DNA of 18,824 nucleotides. It comes from UBA6770 sp965661115 (GTDB lineage Bacteria > Bacteroidota > Bacteroidia > Flavobacteriales_G > Salibacteraceae). The translations under genes were made by a program, and so were the position numbers. The notes under the pieces are model-generated. The model was not told the DNA's origin, searched no databases, and saw only the letters and a list, made by a program, of their open reading frames with translations. Below are positions 13,271-18,824 of this stretch, in pieces (within the stretch, counting starts at the first letter, position 1; every line of letters starts with the position of its first letter). Location: positions 1 through 18,824 of the forward strand of contig CBFICO010000044.1 of the NCBI GenBank assembly GCA_965661115.1, read 5' to 3'.

Positions 13271-13770
13271 TAATTTTCTTCTTTTATATATCGTTTAATA
13301 CGAGCTGGATTGCCCGCTACAATTGCGTTTTTTGGTACGTCTTTAGTTACTACTGAACCCGCACCAATTATAGCGTTATCTCCAATAGATATTCCGCCTA
13401 AAATAGTTGCACTTGTTCCGATGCTTACTCTGTTTCCAATTTTGGTGGTTACCAATTCCCAATCGTCGTCAGTTTGCATACTACCATCAGCGTTTACCGC
13501 TCTGGGGTACATATCGTTTATGAAGGATACGTTATGACCTACAAAAACACCATCGCCAATATGCACACCTTCACAAATAAAAGTATGTGACGAAATCTTG
13601 CAATCTTTACCAATGCTAGCACCTTTTTGGATTTCTACAAAAGTGCCCACCTTGCTTTTGTCGCCTATTTGGCAACCGTAGGCATTCACAAAATCGTAGA
13701 TTTTTACATCCTCGCCAACTTGTACGTTGTTCAATGAACGTTTTGGAGAATCTTCTGTAAGCGTTTTCAT
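13270..13770 (-). CDS. left-handed beta-helix N-acetyltransferase for an amino sugar (WbpD/WlbB-like)
   Basis: This acetyl-CoA-dependent transferase of 166 residues is built of hexapeptide repeats: V-G-E-D-V-K-I, I-G-D-K-S-K-V, I-G-K-D-C-K-I, I-G-D-G-V-F-V, then I-G-T-S-A-T-I-L-G-G and I-G-D-N-A-I-I-G-A-G-S-V-V. The central F-I-N-D-M-Y-P-R-A (83-91) is characteristic of the WbpD/WlbB branch that acetylates the 3-amino group of UDP-sugars, with the FdtC-type enzymes as a close alternative. The end V-A-G-N-P-A-R is standard. It begins 5 nt after the dehydrogenase stop and shares one base with the aminotransferase start. Confidence 0.92.
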   Translation of the reverse strand: MKTLTEDSPKRSLNNVQVGEDVKIYDFVNAYGCQIGDKSKVGTFVEIQKGASIGKDCKISSHTFICEGVHIGDGVFVGHNVSFINDMYPRAVNADGSMQTDDDWELVTTKIGNRVSIGTSATILGGISIGDNAIIGAGSVVTKDVPKNAIVAGNPARIKRYIKEEN

Positions 13771-13775
13771 AGCAG

Positions 13776-14783
13776 TTACAGTTTTACTTCTGCTCCGCCG
13801 TTTTTAATGGACTGATCAGAAGCTTCTAAAATCTCAACCACTTTTAATCCTTCCTCACCACCATTAATAGGCTTAACCTTATTGTTGATTGCGTCCACAA
13901 AATGCTGTGTTTCTAGTTTTAAAGCCTCTAGAGCTTCCACTTTTGGACTCTGCATATCTCCAGAACGGTAAGAAATCAATAAGTTGTAAATGTCGCTTTT
14001 GTCGCTAACCTCTACTCCTTTATCGTAAACTTTTAGCTTGTAATCCGGCTCAACGTCGTCCCAAACTAACATTTTGTTACTACCAGCTAACAAAGTCTGT
14101 CTAATCTTTACGGGCGACATCCAATTGGCGTTGAAATGCGCAATAAAGTTGTTTTCGTACTGAACCGTTAAATACGCAACATCTTCCAATCCTCTACCGA
14201 AGTGAGAGGAACCAGTAGCATTTAAAGAAATTGGCTTTAAATCTGGAACTAAGTATTGCATGATAGAAATATCGTGTGGAACTAAATCCCAAATCACGTT
14301 TACATCATGCTGGAACAAACCAAGGTTGACACGCATTGAATCGTAGTAATACAAATCTCCCATGGTACCATTCTCCACCAACTCCTTCATTTTTCTAACC
14401 GCACCCGTAAACAAAAATGTATGATCAACCATAATGGTTAATCCTTTTGCAGCTGCAAGATCTATTAATTCCTTAGCTTGATCTGAAGTTGCCGTAAATG
14501 GTTTTTCCAGAAATACGTGCTTACCATTTTCCAAAGCCTTTTTAGCCAAAGGAAAGTGCGCAAATACTGGTGTTACTATGGCAACAGCATCTATATTGGT
14601 ATCCAACAAAATATCGTCTGCATCCGAAACGCCTTCAATGTTTTTGTAAGCACCTGCAAGCGCTGCCAATCGATCTGGCGATTTATCGCAAACTTTTGTA
14701 ATTTCTATTTCTGAGTGGTTGTTAAAATTTCGGACAATATTGGGTCCCCAATAACCATATCCGATAACTCCTGCTTTAATCAT
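13776..14783 (-). CDS. Gfo/Idh/MocA family NAD(P)-dependent sugar dehydrogenase
   Basis: A 335-residue oxidoreductase, first gene of the five-gene operon. The Rossmann start is V-I-G-Y-G-Y-W-G-P (6-14). The catalytic E-K-P (93-95) and the active-site D-L-V-P-H-D-I (166-172) are intact. In operons of this composition the enzyme oxidises the C3 hydroxyl of an NDP-sugar to a keto group, ready for the DegT-type aminotransferase. Sequence alone does not fix whether the substrate is a UDP-hexosamine uronate or another NDP-hexose. No UDP-sugar 6-dehydrogenase is present in the window, so the substrate must come from elsewhere. Confidence 0.92.
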   Translation of the reverse strand: MIKAGVIGYGYWGPNIVRNFNNHSEIEITKVCDKSPDRLAALAGAYKNIEGVSDADDILLDTNIDAVAIVTPVFAHFPLAKKALENGKHVFLEKPFTATSDQAKELIDLAAAKGLTIMVDHTFLFTGAVRKMKELVENGTMGDLYYYDSMRVNLGLFQHDVNVIWDLVPHDISIMQYLVPDLKPISLNATGSSHFGRGLEDVAYLTVQYENNFIAHFNANWMSPVKIRQTLLAGSNKMLVWDDVEPDYKLKVYDKGVEVSDKSDIYNLLISYRSGDMQSPKVEALEALKLETQHFVDAINNKVKPINGGEEGLKVVEILEASDQSIKNGGAEVKL

Positions 14784-14805
14784 TCCGTGTTTTTTCGTAG
14801 GTGTG

Positions 14806-14817
14806 CAAATATATTTG
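14806..14817. promoter_or_regulatory. palindromic pair of overlapping divergent -7 boxes
   Basis: CAAATATATTTG is a perfect 12-bp palindrome that reads TATATTTG, an exact TAnnTTTG match, on both strands. On the minus strand it lies 22 nt before the sugar operon ATG (14783), and on the plus strand 52 nt before the Asp-box lipoprotein ATG (14870). The two promoters would overlap, so polymerase could serve only one direction at a time. It could equally be a regulator site. No clear -33 TTG is seen on either side. Confidence 0.5.
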
Positions 14818-14869
14818 ATTGGCTATATGGAATTGTTTTTTTATTTCGCTTTTAAATTAAATTTCACAA

Positions 14870-15937
14870 ATGAAAAAATGGCTCCCTCTCCTTTCAATTT
14901 CTGCGCTTTTAATCGGTTGTTTTAGCGGAAATGAAGATCCTTATCTCCTTATTCAAAGACCTTTACAAACCAATACTCAAGTCAGTTTAAGAGCCATTCA
15001 AGCATTTGACGACAGCACTGTTTGGGCTACTGGCAACGGAGGTGCCATTTTAAAATCGTTTGATGCTGGCGAAACTTGGGAGGTTTTAACCGTTCCGGGA
15101 CACGAGCAACACGATTTTAGAGACATTGAGTTATTTGGGAAGAAAAAAGCCGTTGTTATGGCGATTGGAAGTCCTGCAAAAATCTTTAGAACCAAAAACG
15201 GTGGTAAATCTTGGTGGTTGACCTACCTAAACGAGGATCCCGATATTTTTTTAGACGGTATGGCATTTTTTGACGATAAGGTGGGCATTGCTTTTGGTGA
15301 TGCCATGGGACATTACCTGCCTATTGTAAGAACTACCAATGGTGGCAACAGCTGGGAGATGTTATCGAAATCCAACCTGCCTGTTTCTTTACCCAAGGAA
15401 GGTGGTTTTGCTGCCAGCGGCTCCAGTATTCGAGTGCTAAACGACAGCAGTATTATGATTGGCATGGGCTACCCAAGGGGACGTATTCTAAAATCGAACG
15501 ACAGAGGAATGACTTGGGAGTTCTATATATCGCATTTAGGCAATAAAGAAAATTCAAGAGGTGTATACTCCTTGGCTTATAAACCAGCCAAAAAGCGGGA
15601 CGAAAAAAACATAGCACTTGCCGTTGGTGGAAACTGGGAAGACCCTGATAGCAAAGACTTAGTGCTTTCACGCTCGGTAAACGGCGGAAAAGACTGGACT
15701 GTAATTTCAGAAAATGGCCCCAATGGATATCGCTCAGCAATAGAATTTGCACCAGATAAAAAACTGGTTTTATGCACAGGAACTAATGGAACGGATATGA
15801 GCTTTGATAACGGATTGACTTGGAAATCCTTCACAAAGGACGGTTTTAACGCTATTTGCTTCTCTCCTAGCGGAAAATTCGCATACTTGGCTGGTAGCAA
15901 CGGTAAAGTGAGTAGGATTTCGTTTTTAGAAGAGTAG
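14870..15937 (+). CDS. Asp-box (BNR) repeat beta-propeller lipoprotein, YCF48/HCF136-like
   Basis: This 355-residue protein has a lipoprotein signal (L-L-I-G-C, lipidated Cys17). The mature part is a propeller with six Asp-box motifs: S-F-D-A-G-E-T-W, T-K-N-G-G-K-S-W, T-T-N-G-G-N-S-W, S-N-D-R-G-M-T-W, S-V-N-G-G-K-D-W and S-F-D-N-G-L-T-W. The overall layout resembles the plant and cyanobacterial HCF136/YCF48 assembly factors and their many uncharacterised Bacteroidota relatives, often annotated as oxidoreductases without evidence. It shows no sialidase catalytic residues that I can identify. It is expected at a membrane facing the periplasm. It is transcribed divergently from the sugar operon, and its end is followed by repeat tract C. 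Confidence 0.88.
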   Translation: MKKWLPLLSISALLIGCFSGNEDPYLLIQRPLQTNTQVSLRAIQAFDDSTVWATGNGGAILKSFDAGETWEVLTVPGHEQHDFRDIELFGKKKAVVMAIGSPAKIFRTKNGGKSWWLTYLNEDPDIFLDGMAFFDDKVGIAFGDAMGHYLPIVRTTNGGNSWEMLSKSNLPVSLPKEGGFAASGSSIRVLNDSSIMIGMGYPRGRILKSNDRGMTWEFYISHLGNKENSRGVYSLAYKPAKKRDEKNIALAVGGNWEDPDSKDLVLSRSVNGGKDWTVISENGPNGYRSAIEFAPDKKLVLCTGTNGTDMSFDNGLTWKSFTKDGFNAICFSPSGKFAYLAGSNGKVSRISFLEE

Positions 15938-15950
15938 GAAGCAATTTTTT

Positions 15951-16138
15951 AATTTGGCAATTGGATAATTGGATAATTAGTCAATTTGATAATTCTTATA
16001 CCTATTTGTCGTTGAAGAAGATAACTTGTAACTTTTCAACTTTTCAACTTTTGAACTTGTCACTAATCACTTGTCACTAATCACTTGTCACTAATCACTT
16101 GTCACCTGAATCTTGTCACTTATTACTAGTCACTAGTC
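15951..16138. repeat. octamer/heptamer repeat tract C
   Basis: The tract has two parts. From 15951 to 15998 there are six 8-bp units of AATT type: AATTTGGC, AATTGGAT twice, AATTAGTC, AATTTGAT, AATTCTTA. After 24 unrelated bases, 16023-16061 carries AACTTTTC-type units. These shift at about 16062 to 7-bp units, ACTAATC alternating with ACTTGTC three times, then a variant 14-mer, ACTTATT and ACTAGTC twice (16125-16138). The last ACTAGTC supplies the TAG stop (complement of 16133-16135) of the DUF1599 gene. The 195-nt gap between the two convergent genes is almost entirely made of this tract. Confidence 0.88.
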
Positions 16139-16678
16139 TCTATTCTCATCCAACTTAATCAACGCAAAAACTGAGTAATTCAGCATATCCAAATAATTTG
16201 CGTCAATCCCTTCAGAAATAAGAGTTTTGCCTTTGTTATCTTCAATTTGTTTGATGCGCAGGATTTTCATTAGAATGAGATCGGTTAGTGAACTGATGCG
16301 CATATCGCGCCAAGCCTCACCATAGTCGTGGTTTTTGTTTTCCATTAAGGATTTAGCCTCGCCAGCCCATTTATCGTAAGCGGTCATGGCTTGATCGAGC
16401 GGCATATCGGTATCGGCTGCTTCACCCATTTCGAGTTGCACCAGCGCCATAATGCAGTAGTTGATTATTCCTATGTATTCCGGTTCAATCCCCTCGCCTA
16501 CTTTGCTTACCCCTTTATCTTCGAGTGTTTTGATACGATTAGCTTTTATAAAAATTTGATCGGTTAAAGATGTGGTTCGCAGAATTCGCCAAGCAGAGCC
16601 ATAATCTGCCATTTTTTTCTGAAAGATATCTCTGCAACTACCTATTGCCTTATCGTATTGTTGGGATGTGTTTGCCAT
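16133..16678 (-). CDS. DUF1599 protein with two tandem copies of the domain
   Basis: A soluble 181-residue protein made of two copies of the same domain, at about 8-83 and 101-177. Each contains D-Y-G-x-A-W-R (25-31 and 118-124), a S-L-T-D segment (37-40 and 130-133), a R-I-K-x-L/I-E-D segment and N-Y-x-x-x-A-L-x-x-L (73-82 and 167-176). The domain is also listed as a nucleotide-modification-associated domain, but a biochemical role is not established for this group. The gene is divergent from folP, an arrangement I recall as recurring in Bacteroidota, with 68 nt between their starts, which hints at a link to folate or nucleotide metabolism. Its stop codon lies in repeat tract C. Confidence 0.88.
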   Translation of the reverse strand: MANTSQQYDKAIGSCRDIFQKKMADYGSAWRILRTTSLTDQIFIKANRIKTLEDKGVSKVGEGIEPEYIGIINYCIMALVQLEMGEAADTDMPLDQAMTAYDKWAGEAKSLMENKNHDYGEAWRDMRISSLTDLILMKILRIKQIEDNKGKTLISEGIDANYLDMLNYSVFALIKLDENRD

Positions 16679-16699
16679 ATTCGATTACTTCTACTTTTG
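16672..16699 (+). promoter_or_regulatory. promoter for folP
   Basis: TTG at 16672-16674 (within TTTG) and TACTTTTG at 16692-16699 are separated by 17 nt, fitting the Bacteroidota -33/-7 arrangement. The ATG of folP follows 47 nt later. The -33 element overlaps the first codons of the divergent DUF1599 gene. On the minus strand TTACTTTG (complement of 16700-16707) is a near match that could serve that gene. Confidence 0.6.
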
Positions 16700-16746
16700 C
16701 AAAGTAATTCAATTCAATTATTGCTCTTAAAGAATCTTTTTAACAA

Positions 16747-17574
16747 ATGACCATAAATTGTAAAGGAAATTTAGTGGATTTATCTAATCCAAAAGTGATG
16801 GGAATTTTAAACCTAACTCCCGACTCCTTTTACGATGGAGGCAAAAACAACAGCCAATCTGAAGCCTTTAGAAAAACAGAGCAAATGCTGAATGAAGGCG
16901 CTGATTTTATTGACATTGGTGCATATTCGTCAAGACCTGGTGCTAAACCAATATCCGAACAAGAAGAGTTGGAACGACTTGCTTTTTTACCTGAATTGAT
17001 CAAGGCTTTCCCAGACGCCTATTTTTCAATAGACACGTTTCGTTCATCGGTTGCGCGATTTGCCGTTGAATACGGAGTTGCAATTATTAACGATATATCC
17101 GCTGGGAACTTAGATAAAGATATGTTTAGTACTGTAGCTGAGTTACAGGTTCCATACATTGCTATGCATATGCAAGGCACACCTGAAACTATGCAAGACA
17201 GGCCTACTTATAACGAATATGGTGTAACGATTAATGTGGTTAAGGAGCTTTCTAAAGTGGTGCAGGAACTCAACTTACTTGGGGTGAATGATATCATTTT
17301 AGATCCAGGATTTGGTTTTGGTAAAACGGTTGAAGATAACTATCAGTTGCTAAGAGAATTACGGCAATTAGCAATACTCAACTGCCCTATCTTGGCTGGT
17401 CTATCCCGAAAATCAATGATTAATAAGGTATTAAAAATCAACCAAAAAGAAGCGCTTAACGGAACTACTGCATTACACATGTTAGCTTTACAGAATGGCG
17501 CACATATTTTACGTGTACATGATGTAAAAGAGGCGGTTGAAGCGGTGAAGCTTTACAAGGCTTACTTGAGTTAA
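16747..17574 (+). CDS. folP: dihydropteroate synthase
   Basis: FolP joins 6-hydroxymethyl-7,8-dihydropterin pyrophosphate with p-aminobenzoate to give 7,8-dihydropteroate, the sulfonamide-sensitive step of folate synthesis, in the cytoplasm. The 275-residue TIM barrel carries all expected motifs: M-G-I-L-N-L-T-P-D-S-F (18-28), D-I-G-A-Y-S-S-R-P-G-A (56-66), S-I-D-T-F (94-98), I-N-D-I-S-A-G (114-120), M-H-M-Q-G-T-P (140-146), then L-D-P-G-F-G-F-G-K, the Lys-containing G-L-S-R-K-S and the terminal R-V-H-D-V. Phe28 and the Pro of S-R-P-G, positions linked to sulfonamide resistance in other species, look standard. The pairing with a divergent DUF1599 gene supports the call. Confidence 0.96.
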   Translation: MTINCKGNLVDLSNPKVMGILNLTPDSFYDGGKNNSQSEAFRKTEQMLNEGADFIDIGAYSSRPGAKPISEQEELERLAFLPELIKAFPDAYFSIDTFRSSVARFAVEYGVAIINDISAGNLDKDMFSTVAELQVPYIAMHMQGTPETMQDRPTYNEYGVTINVVKELSKVVQELNLLGVNDIILDPGFGFGKTVEDNYQLLRELRQLAILNCPILAGLSRKSMINKVLKINQKEALNGTTALHMLALQNGAHILRVHDVKEAVEAVKLYKAYLS

Positions 17575-17590
17575 AACTTTGCAAACGCCC

Positions 17591-17625
17591 AAAAAAAAGC
17601 CTGAAATCAATTAAGACTCAGGCTT
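17591..17625 (-). terminator. intrinsic terminator for the thioredoxin-like gene
   Basis: AAGCCTGA (17597-17604) pairs with TCAGGCTT (17618-17625) around a 13-nt loop. On the minus strand the stem runs directly into eight T residues (complement of 17591-17598), a textbook rho-independent terminator 23 nt after the stop at 17648. In the plus direction the downstream side lacks a U tract, so it would end folP transcripts less well. An outer CAAACG (17582-17587) / CGTTTG (17634-17639) pairing could extend it. Confidence 0.8.
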
Positions 17626-17647
17626 CAATAATACGTTTGTGTATTTA

Positions 17648-18205
17648 CTACTTCCGCTTTGCTAAAATCTGATTAGCATTTGCTATAAACTTTTGATCTT
17701 CTTGGCCAGGCTGTGAGCCACTTGGGTAGCCTAAATTCCCTAGTGGATTGATTTCATATTGTGTTTTTTCAGCATTTAAATTCATATCGAAAATCCAAAT
17801 GGTAGGATATCCTTGCGGTCTAAAAAAGCCTTGTAATTGTTGGTTCTGTTGTGCTATTTCTGGTGGAAGCTGTTTTCTGCGTGGAAAATCTAACTCTAAC
17901 AACACTACATTTTCTTTAGCCCAAGCTGCAAAAGTTGGCTTTCTGAAAACGGTAGCTTGTAACCTTTTACACCAGCCACACCAATCGCTACCGGTAAAAA
18001 ACGCAAATATTGGTTTGTTGGTTCTTTTTGATTCGGCTTGAGCGTTTTCTAAACGCACGTACCACTTAAGCCCTTCTTCTACTGGGGTTTCAAGCGCTTT
18101 AGTTTCAATTGAGTTGGTGGTAGTTTCGGTTTTATCTGAAGTTATAAATGCAGTAGCAGTAATAAAAATAGTAGCTAGCGCTGCAAGGTATATTGTGTTT
18201 CTCAT
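17648..18205 (-). CDS. secreted thioredoxin-fold protein with CGWC motif
   Basis: This protein has 185 residues from the ATG at 18203-18205, which begins a clean signal peptide (M-R-N-T-I-Y-L-A-A-L-A-T-I). The frame can be extended to a TTG at 18226, but that TTG overlaps a promoter-like box. After a low-complexity Thr/Glu spacer comes a thioredoxin-like domain with F-F-T-G-S-D-W-C-G-W-C-K (CXXC cysteines at 76 and 79 from this start). The G-Y-P-T-I-W-I-F segment carries the cis-Pro. The family resembles periplasmic thioredoxins of the DUF255/thioredoxin_7 kind. A role in disulfide reduction or isomerisation is likely, but the partner is unknown. It is a single-gene unit. Confidence 0.88.
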   Translation of the reverse strand: MRNTIYLAALATIFITATAFITSDKTETTTNSIETKALETPVEEGLKWYVRLENAQAESKRTNKPIFAFFTGSDWCGWCKRLQATVFRKPTFAAWAKENVVLLELDFPRRKQLPPEIAQQNQQLQGFFRPQGYPTIWIFDMNLNAEKTQYEINPLGNLGYPSGSQPGQEDQKFIANANQILAKRK

Positions 18206-18223
18206 AATCTGATTTGAATGTTT

Positions 18224-18231
18224 CAAATGTA
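18224..18231 (-). promoter_or_regulatory. candidate -7 box for the thioredoxin-like gene
   Basis: On the minus strand this reads TACATTTG, an exact TAnnTTTG match, 18 nt before the ATG at 18203-18205. It overlaps the alternative TTG codon and so supports the downstream start. No -33 TTG at normal spacing is seen. Confidence 0.5.
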
Positions 18232-18243
18232 TTTACAAAAACT

Positions 18244-18376
18244 AAACCACGAGAGTTGGTGGTTTTAAAGAAGTTTAATTTTTGAGGAAATGTTTTCGCC
18301 TCAATCCGGCTAGGCTCTTTCTTTTGCCCAAAGCCCCAAAAGAAAGCAAAAACGCTTTGAAGCTTTGAAAGGAGCC
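18244..18376. repeat. intergenic region with stacked inverted repeats
   Basis: AAACCAC (18244-18250) pairs with GTGGTTT (18259-18265). Further on, CTTTCTTTTG (18317-18326) pairs perfectly with CAAAAGAAAG (18337-18346) around an 11-nt CCCAAAGCCCC loop. Flanking GGCTCTTTC and GAAAGGAGCC (about 18314-18376) extend the second structure imperfectly. A GC-rich patch (18376-18388) follows, unlike the AT-rich surroundings. There is no coding frame. The second palindrome looks like an interspersed repeat, which cannot be confirmed from one copy. Confidence 0.5.
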
Positions 18377-18395
18377 TCGCGCCCGCGCTAAAGAA

Positions 18396-18412
18396 AAGAA
18401 TATATTATTCTT
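18396..18412 (-). terminator. weak terminator overlapping the OmpA-like stop
   Basis: AAGAATA (18396-18402) pairs with TATTCTT (18406-18412) across a three-base loop. On the minus strand it is followed by a T-rich stretch (complement of 18391-18397). The stem is wholly AT-rich and includes the TAA stop (complement of 18405-18407), so it would be weak. Confidence 0.35.
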
Positions 18413-18824
18413 CATATTCTATCACAATTTCAACGCGCCGATTTTTCGCTCTTCCCTCTTCTGTTTCATTTGATACCAACGGACTTTTACTGCCTCGCCC
18501 TTCTGCAGTATACGTTTTAGCCTTTAGACCCATTTTCATCAACTGCTCCAATACTGTTTTGGCACGAAGTTCCGAAAGTTTTTGGTTTGCCATTTCATTT
18601 CCTGAATTATCTGTATGACCGACCGCATTCAATGAAAATATAGACCTTTTCTGCAACTTTAAATACATTTTATTAAGCTCGGTAAATCCTGTTGCAGATA
18701 GTTCATATGAATTTACATTAAACGATATACCCGTTAACGATAAAGTATCGAAACCAGAATTAATTGCCACTAATGAATCATTTGACTCAAGTTGCTTTGT
18801 ATCAATGCAGTTGCCTTTATCTTT
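18405..18824 (-). CDS. OmpA-like C-terminal domain protein (partial, 5' end outside window)
   Basis: The minus-strand frame is open from the right edge to the TAA at 18405-18407, giving the last 139 residues. A GTG at 18770 is only an internal Val codon. The domain is the OmpA/MotB peptidoglycan-binding fold, normally binding diaminopimelate in the cell wall. It shows I-S-F-N-V-N-S-Y-E-L (the first strand and helix), N-A-V-G-H-T-D-N-S-G-N, L-S-E-L-R-A-K-T-V, then G-R-G-S-K-S-P-L and the closing R-A-K-N-R-R-V-E-I-V-I. In the family, the Asp of G-H-T-D and the Arg of N-R-R-V contact the ligand. The N-terminal part, probably a signal or lipoprotein anchor and possibly further domains, is missing. 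Confidence 0.9.
   Translation of the reverse strand, partial: KDKGNCIDTKQLESNDSLVAINSGFDTLSLTGISFNVNSYELSATGFTELNKMYLKLQKRSIFSLNAVGHTDNSGNEMANQKLSELRAKTVLEQLMKMGLKAKTYTAEGRGSKSPLVSNETEEGRAKNRRVEIVIEYEE

Noticed and set aside
15453..15900. Two minus-strand open frames inside the Asp-box gene
   Set aside because: They are reading-frame shadows. The plus-strand frame has a signal peptide and six Asp-box motifs.
18206..18226. Longer thioredoxin-like protein starting at the TTG at 18226
   Set aside because: It would add seven polar residues before a clean signal peptide, and the TTG lies inside a promoter-like TACATTTG.

Overview
The window is AT-rich DNA from a member of the Bacteroidota, most likely of the order Flavobacteriales. 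Four things point there: several promoter -7 boxes of the form TAnnTTTG; remnants of a type IX secretion (T9SS) cargo gene; a DUF1599 gene divergent from folP; and many short lipoproteins with simple lipoboxes. I see no rRNA, tRNA, CRISPR array, transposase, phage gene or plasmid function. No intergenic gap exceeds 300 bases.

Layout. 1-2380: end of a surface-polysaccharide locus, with a lipoprotein and a polyprenyl-phosphate sugar-1-phosphate transferase. 2404-2462: heptamer tandem repeat. 2492-5435: a tight co-directional run of an SRAP abasic-site protein, a WD40 protein, an internally deleted T9SS beta-propeller gene and a lipoprotein peptidyl-prolyl isomerase. It converges on an SF2 helicase (5480-7021) across a hairpin that contains both stop codons. 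7201-9039: a free-standing protein resembling the N-terminal part of IF-2, a second heptamer tract, a small metal-binding lipoprotein and an outer-membrane protein. 9151-9573: a scar where an S41-type protease 5' fragment and a nitroreductase 5' fragment meet head-on. 9685-10557: pirin. 10580-10709: a nested palindromic element with 11-bp terminal inverted repeats.

10818-14783 (minus) is a five-gene operon with gaps of at most 5 nt: Gfo/Idh dehydrogenase, left-handed beta-helix N-acetyltransferase, DegT/DnrJ aminotransferase, family 2 glycosyltransferase and a Cys-containing Crp/Fnr regulator. The first three are the classical set for installing a 3-acetamido group on an NDP-sugar. Together with the sugar transferase at the left edge they suggest surface-glycan synthesis. 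The Crp/Fnr gene at the end of the operon is the unexpected member.

14870-18824: an Asp-box repeat lipoprotein, a third octamer/heptamer repeat tract, a DUF1599 protein divergent from dihydropteroate synthase, a periplasmic thioredoxin-like protein, and the 3' end of an OmpA-domain protein running off the right edge.

No defence-type or otherwise clearly new multi-gene system could be demonstrated. The least explained signals are: three intergenic tracts of 7-8 bp units whose unit sequence changes along the tract, two of which supply the stop codon of the neighbouring minus-strand gene; two deletion scars; the nested palindromic element; the stand-alone IF-2-N-like protein; and the regulator inside the sugar operon.
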